The position numbers were made by a program, and so were the translations under genes. From Zygnema cylindricum (lineage: Eukaryota; Streptophyta; Zygnematophyceae; Zygnematales; Zygnemataceae): a stretch of DNA of 64,000 nt. The stretch lies in assembly GCA_037447655.1 (NCBI GenBank), contig JBBHKE010002683.1, forward strand, positions 124,001-188,000, in the 5' to 3' direction. The notes beneath the pieces were generated by a model. The model saw only the letters and a list, made by a program, of their open reading frames with translations, ran no database searches and had not been told where the DNA came from. Position 1 is the stretch's first letter, and the number at the start of each line of letters is the position of its first letter. Shown here one piece after another: positions 60,847 to 64,000 of this stretch.

Positions 60847-63399
60847 GGGGCGAGGGGTGGAGAGAGGCGGGAGTGGAAGAGAGGGGAAGAGGGGAGAGGG
60901 AGAGGGAGAGGGAGAAGGATATTGGCTTGGGGAGTGAGTGACATGAGCTGCTTTGTGGGAGAAGCGGTAGAGGTGAAGGAAGACGGAGAAACAAGGTATG
61001 TACAACAATATTTTTTGCTATGGCTTCTGGAGTCTGTCTCGATGGAAGTGGGGAGGAAGAAAGTGGGGGAAGGAGAGATAGAGAGACGGGGGAAGGGAGA
61101 GGAGAAGGAAGAGTGAGAAACAGGACAAGAATATGTAGAAAGTTGTTCAAATGCCGGAGAAAGCAAGTGATGAGAGTGGGAGTAGGAATTGCGGCGAGAG
61201 TTTCCAAATTATGGTAACTGAAGTTACTATCTTTTGTGTTTAGTTTGTTGGGAATTTATAGAGTCAGTTCATTTATATTTTAGATTGAAGAAAGGGTATT
61301 TAAATGGGAGGGGTAGGAGGATATGCCCACATTATACCCAGCTTTGATTCGAAGATTCTTATGTTTGATAGACTTCTTGTCATTATGAAAGTAGAATAAG
61401 GCTAGAGGTGATGAACAGGTTTGAGGGTTTATCGTTTGGAGCTTTTGTTAGATATGCCAAACTTTTCTTTCTGAATTATTTGTAGGTTTTCATCGAAGGA
61501 AATTTTTCTCTTTCTTCTGGAGATAGATAATAATGTCAGCCGGGTTGAGAGCCTCCGAGCCATAAAGTGTCGACCTCCAGCAAACTTTTTGGTTAGTTGG
61601 TTAGTTTGGTTCTTTTTTCACAATTTGTGCTGTATAGGATGAAAAAATTGCAATTCTTGCAATTTGAAGTCTTTTCCGAAGGGCAGAAAAAAAAATGCCC
61701 ATCATTCTTTCTTGACGAGGCTCACAAGGTTAATTTTCAATTTATGTTCGACCTGCGAATTTTGTTTTAGCAATCATTTTGATGGTTTGATGCTCTGGTG
61801 TTATTCTTGCAAGGCTGGAGAGAAGGACACATAGTATGTGTATGCATTTTGACTTTTGATTGGAGTTGCCAAGCTTTAAAGCTTCTTTTTTAGCTAAAAG
61901 CTTCTGGTAGTGATTGGGGAGTGTTGCTGCTTTTCTTCTTTCTCCCGATATACGGCTTTGCAGATTGATACACGCTGTAGCGAGAAAAAGTGATTATAGT
62001 CCAATGGCAATTATGAAATGCTCCGATATTGGCATCATGGTCTGCATATTGCGACGGAAATTGCGATGTTTTCGCACGTCTGTGAAGTATGTCCATGGTT
62101 TAGGAAGGGACCAAATTTTCAAATCCAACTAAGTCTCAACTTAATCTACAACCTTGTCAAACGAAGAATGTAAAATTGTTATGACAATCTTTATTGTGAT
62201 GTCAGGGCTAGGGCAGTGTGGAACTACACTGCACTTCGCTATTAGTGCTAATAACAATAATTTGGTTGTGACTCTTTCTGGGAGAATAATAGTATAATAG
62301 TGTTAGTAGCTCTATTTAAGGGAGCACTACAATCAGACACATCTCCTTATTCTAAAACAAAATTATTTATTCTAGTTTCGCAGTAACACTGATAATTCCT
62401 TTGATGCGATGGGCAGTGAAATGTTTGGTGGATAATGATGAAAAAACCCAGTCTTACAGCTGTTATGCCAGCCGTTCTCCAAATAATTGCCCTACATGGA
62501 GCTGAACCTTTAGCATTCTCATTTTTGTACTCCATCGAAGCTCGAATTATAGTGTTACATCTCTGTTGAAAGTGTTCTTCGCAACCTTGGTTCGTCATCA
62601 AGTGATTTGGTTTGCATAACTCTTCACATCTAGAAGCATTACCCAGTAAATATGAATCATAAAAAAGTGTAAATGCTGTAGAACAAATAGAATAGACGAT
62701 GCATGTACTTCAAGATAGTATACAGTTAATCACCACAAAGACGACTCTACCAGAAGGTAGTAATTCTTCCTTTAAATGTTGGGTTCCTGCTGAGTACACC
62801 AAGAAGCATCCTGCTGACTACACCAAGATGCATAACCTTTTCAAATATTGTTTGACCGACACCCTTAAGATGATACAATGAGCGACACATAAAAAAGCGC
62901 TCAGGGAAGCCTGAAGGGGTGAATACATCTTCAAGATAAACCAAATTAAACGACAAAAAATGACGTTAACAATCAATGCAGAGAATCATAACCTCCAACT
63001 TATTAACAAAATACGTCGTATATGTACATATTTACAATGTTTCGAGACAAACACAAATGAAACTAGAGTCTCGTAAAAAATATACAAAGTGGCAAGAAAT
63101 TGACGTTGTTCTCACACGAGCAACCTGTAAAGAGAAGAAAACACCCATAAACGGTTCCCACCGTTAGACCATATAAAATCTGACAATGGACTTGGGAAAC
63201 TCTTCCCTTGATTGCCTTTGACCAAACATAAAACATCTACGCAATTTAATACAAACCATTAAAAATTTGATGAATAACTAAACACACCAACCTCAGTCTG
63301 AAACCCCCGAAAGTATGTCCTTTCCTAACCGAATACAAAAGATACAGTACAAGAAAAAATCAAAACTCCCGCCTACCTTCCTTTCTTCTTTCTTACCTT
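60847..63399. other. no gene recognised; 3' flank and possible UTR of a minus-strand gene
   Basis: GA-rich just after the membrane-protein stop (60850-60920), then AT-rich. A MITE-end-like sequence CTACACTGCACTTCGCTATTA lies at 62224. No supported coding sequence. Confidence 0.5.
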
Positions 63400-63400
63400 C

Positions 63401-64000
63401 TTTTCGAGATTATCATCCCAGCATTTGGGGAGGGCTGGTCTGAAGCATTCGCTTCAGCATATCCATTCCAAATGCAGAATCGGATGACCTGAAGGGAAGG
63501 AAAAAGAGAAGAGAGGAGCGAGGGAAGAAGATAGGAGAGAAGAGAGGTAGGAAGAGAAGAGAGAAGAGCGGGAAGAAGAGAAGAGAGAGGGGAGGGAAGA
63601 AGAGAAGAGAGAAAGGAAAGGAGAAGAGAAGAGAGAAGAGAGGGAAAAAGTGAAGTGAGAAGAGAGGGAAGAAGAGAAGTAAGAAGAGAGAGAGGACAAG
63701 AAGAGAGAAGCGAGGGAAGAAGAGAAGAGAGAAGAGAGGGAAGAAGAGAAGAGAGAGAGAGAGAGAGAATTCCCGTAAGCAACCAGACAAACAACCATAG
63801 TTATTAACTGAGGTTTCCAATTTCTTTAGCAATTCCTTTTTGAGAAATTTGGAGGCCTTATATCTACTCTAGACGACAACTTCAAGCAGAAAAAAATCAT
63901 AGGGCATCGAGAAGATTCCAGGCAAATGAATTGAGTCGTACGTGGGAATGGTGATTTCATACGGAAAAGTGGCGATATCTGATGAGACAACGGGAGGAAT
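63401..64000 (-). CDS. possible 3' exons of an unidentified gene running off the window
   Basis: On the minus strand, the end of the window reads IPPVVSSDIATFPYEITIPT in one open frame. A pyrimidine tract at about 63770-63490 leads to acceptor CCCTTCAG, followed by a short exon-like stretch (SSDSAFGMDMLKRMLQTSPP, then a stop in that frame). No family is recognised and the frame linking the two pieces is unknown. The long Ser/Leu frame across 63490-63770 is a repeat artefact. Confidence 0.25.

Noticed and set aside
62347-62601. Cys-containing minus-strand frame as a gene
   Set aside because: No family, no splice context and AT-rich flank; next to a MITE-end remnant.
63393-63832. Three overlapping Ser/Leu/Phe-rich minus-strand frames
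   Set aside because: GA-rich (plus) low-complexity tract, probably an intron polypyrimidine region; only the short pieces at its edges look exon-like.

Overview
This is a nuclear window from a green plant (streptophyte). Genes are interrupted by GT-AG introns, and three families point to this lineage: a GT-3-type trihelix transcription factor, a PEPPER/FLK-type triple-KH protein, and a LURP-one-related protein. A canonical 389-residue ribosomal protein L3 is also present. The species cannot be named from the sequence. The very CT-rich introns, dense small inverted-repeat elements and wide gene spacing suggest a repeat-rich, non-angiosperm genome, but that is inference.

Layout. 1-3694: nested inverted-repeat elements, then gene-free sequence. 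3695-4891 (-): trihelix gene, two exons. 5763-10981 (+): KH gene, six exons, head-to-head with the trihelix gene and carrying at least two apparent one-base frameshifts. 10982-29357: almost gene-free, filled with nested elements. These are four copies of a family with GGGTRTG-like ends and TAA target duplications (three with visible duplications), hAT-like elements with perfect 8-bp duplications, and several copies of a CACCG(T/C)-ended MITE family. 29358-42695 (+): a large gene in very CT-rich DNA. Eight well-phased exons (35546-42695) join an A20/Cezanne-like OTU deubiquitinase region to a C-terminal E2 ubiquitin-conjugating (UBC) domain. 45434-48546: an inverted-repeat element split by a rearranged, dead copia retroelement. 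50803-53765 (-): RPL3, five exons. 55355-57205: two exons of one LURP-one-type domain that match in splice phase but lie on opposite strands. 59683-60846 (+): single-exon, proline-rich, single-pass membrane protein. The window ends in a doubtful minus-strand gene fragment.

Most notable are the OTU-E2 fusion, which would put ubiquitin removal and ubiquitin conjugation on one polypeptide and has a ~190-residue insertion inside its E2 fold, and the strand-split LURP-one gene. Single-base frame breaks in the KH gene and phase mismatches in the 5' part of the OTU gene mean that base-level assembly error must be considered throughout. A 148-bp N gap lies at 35224-35371.
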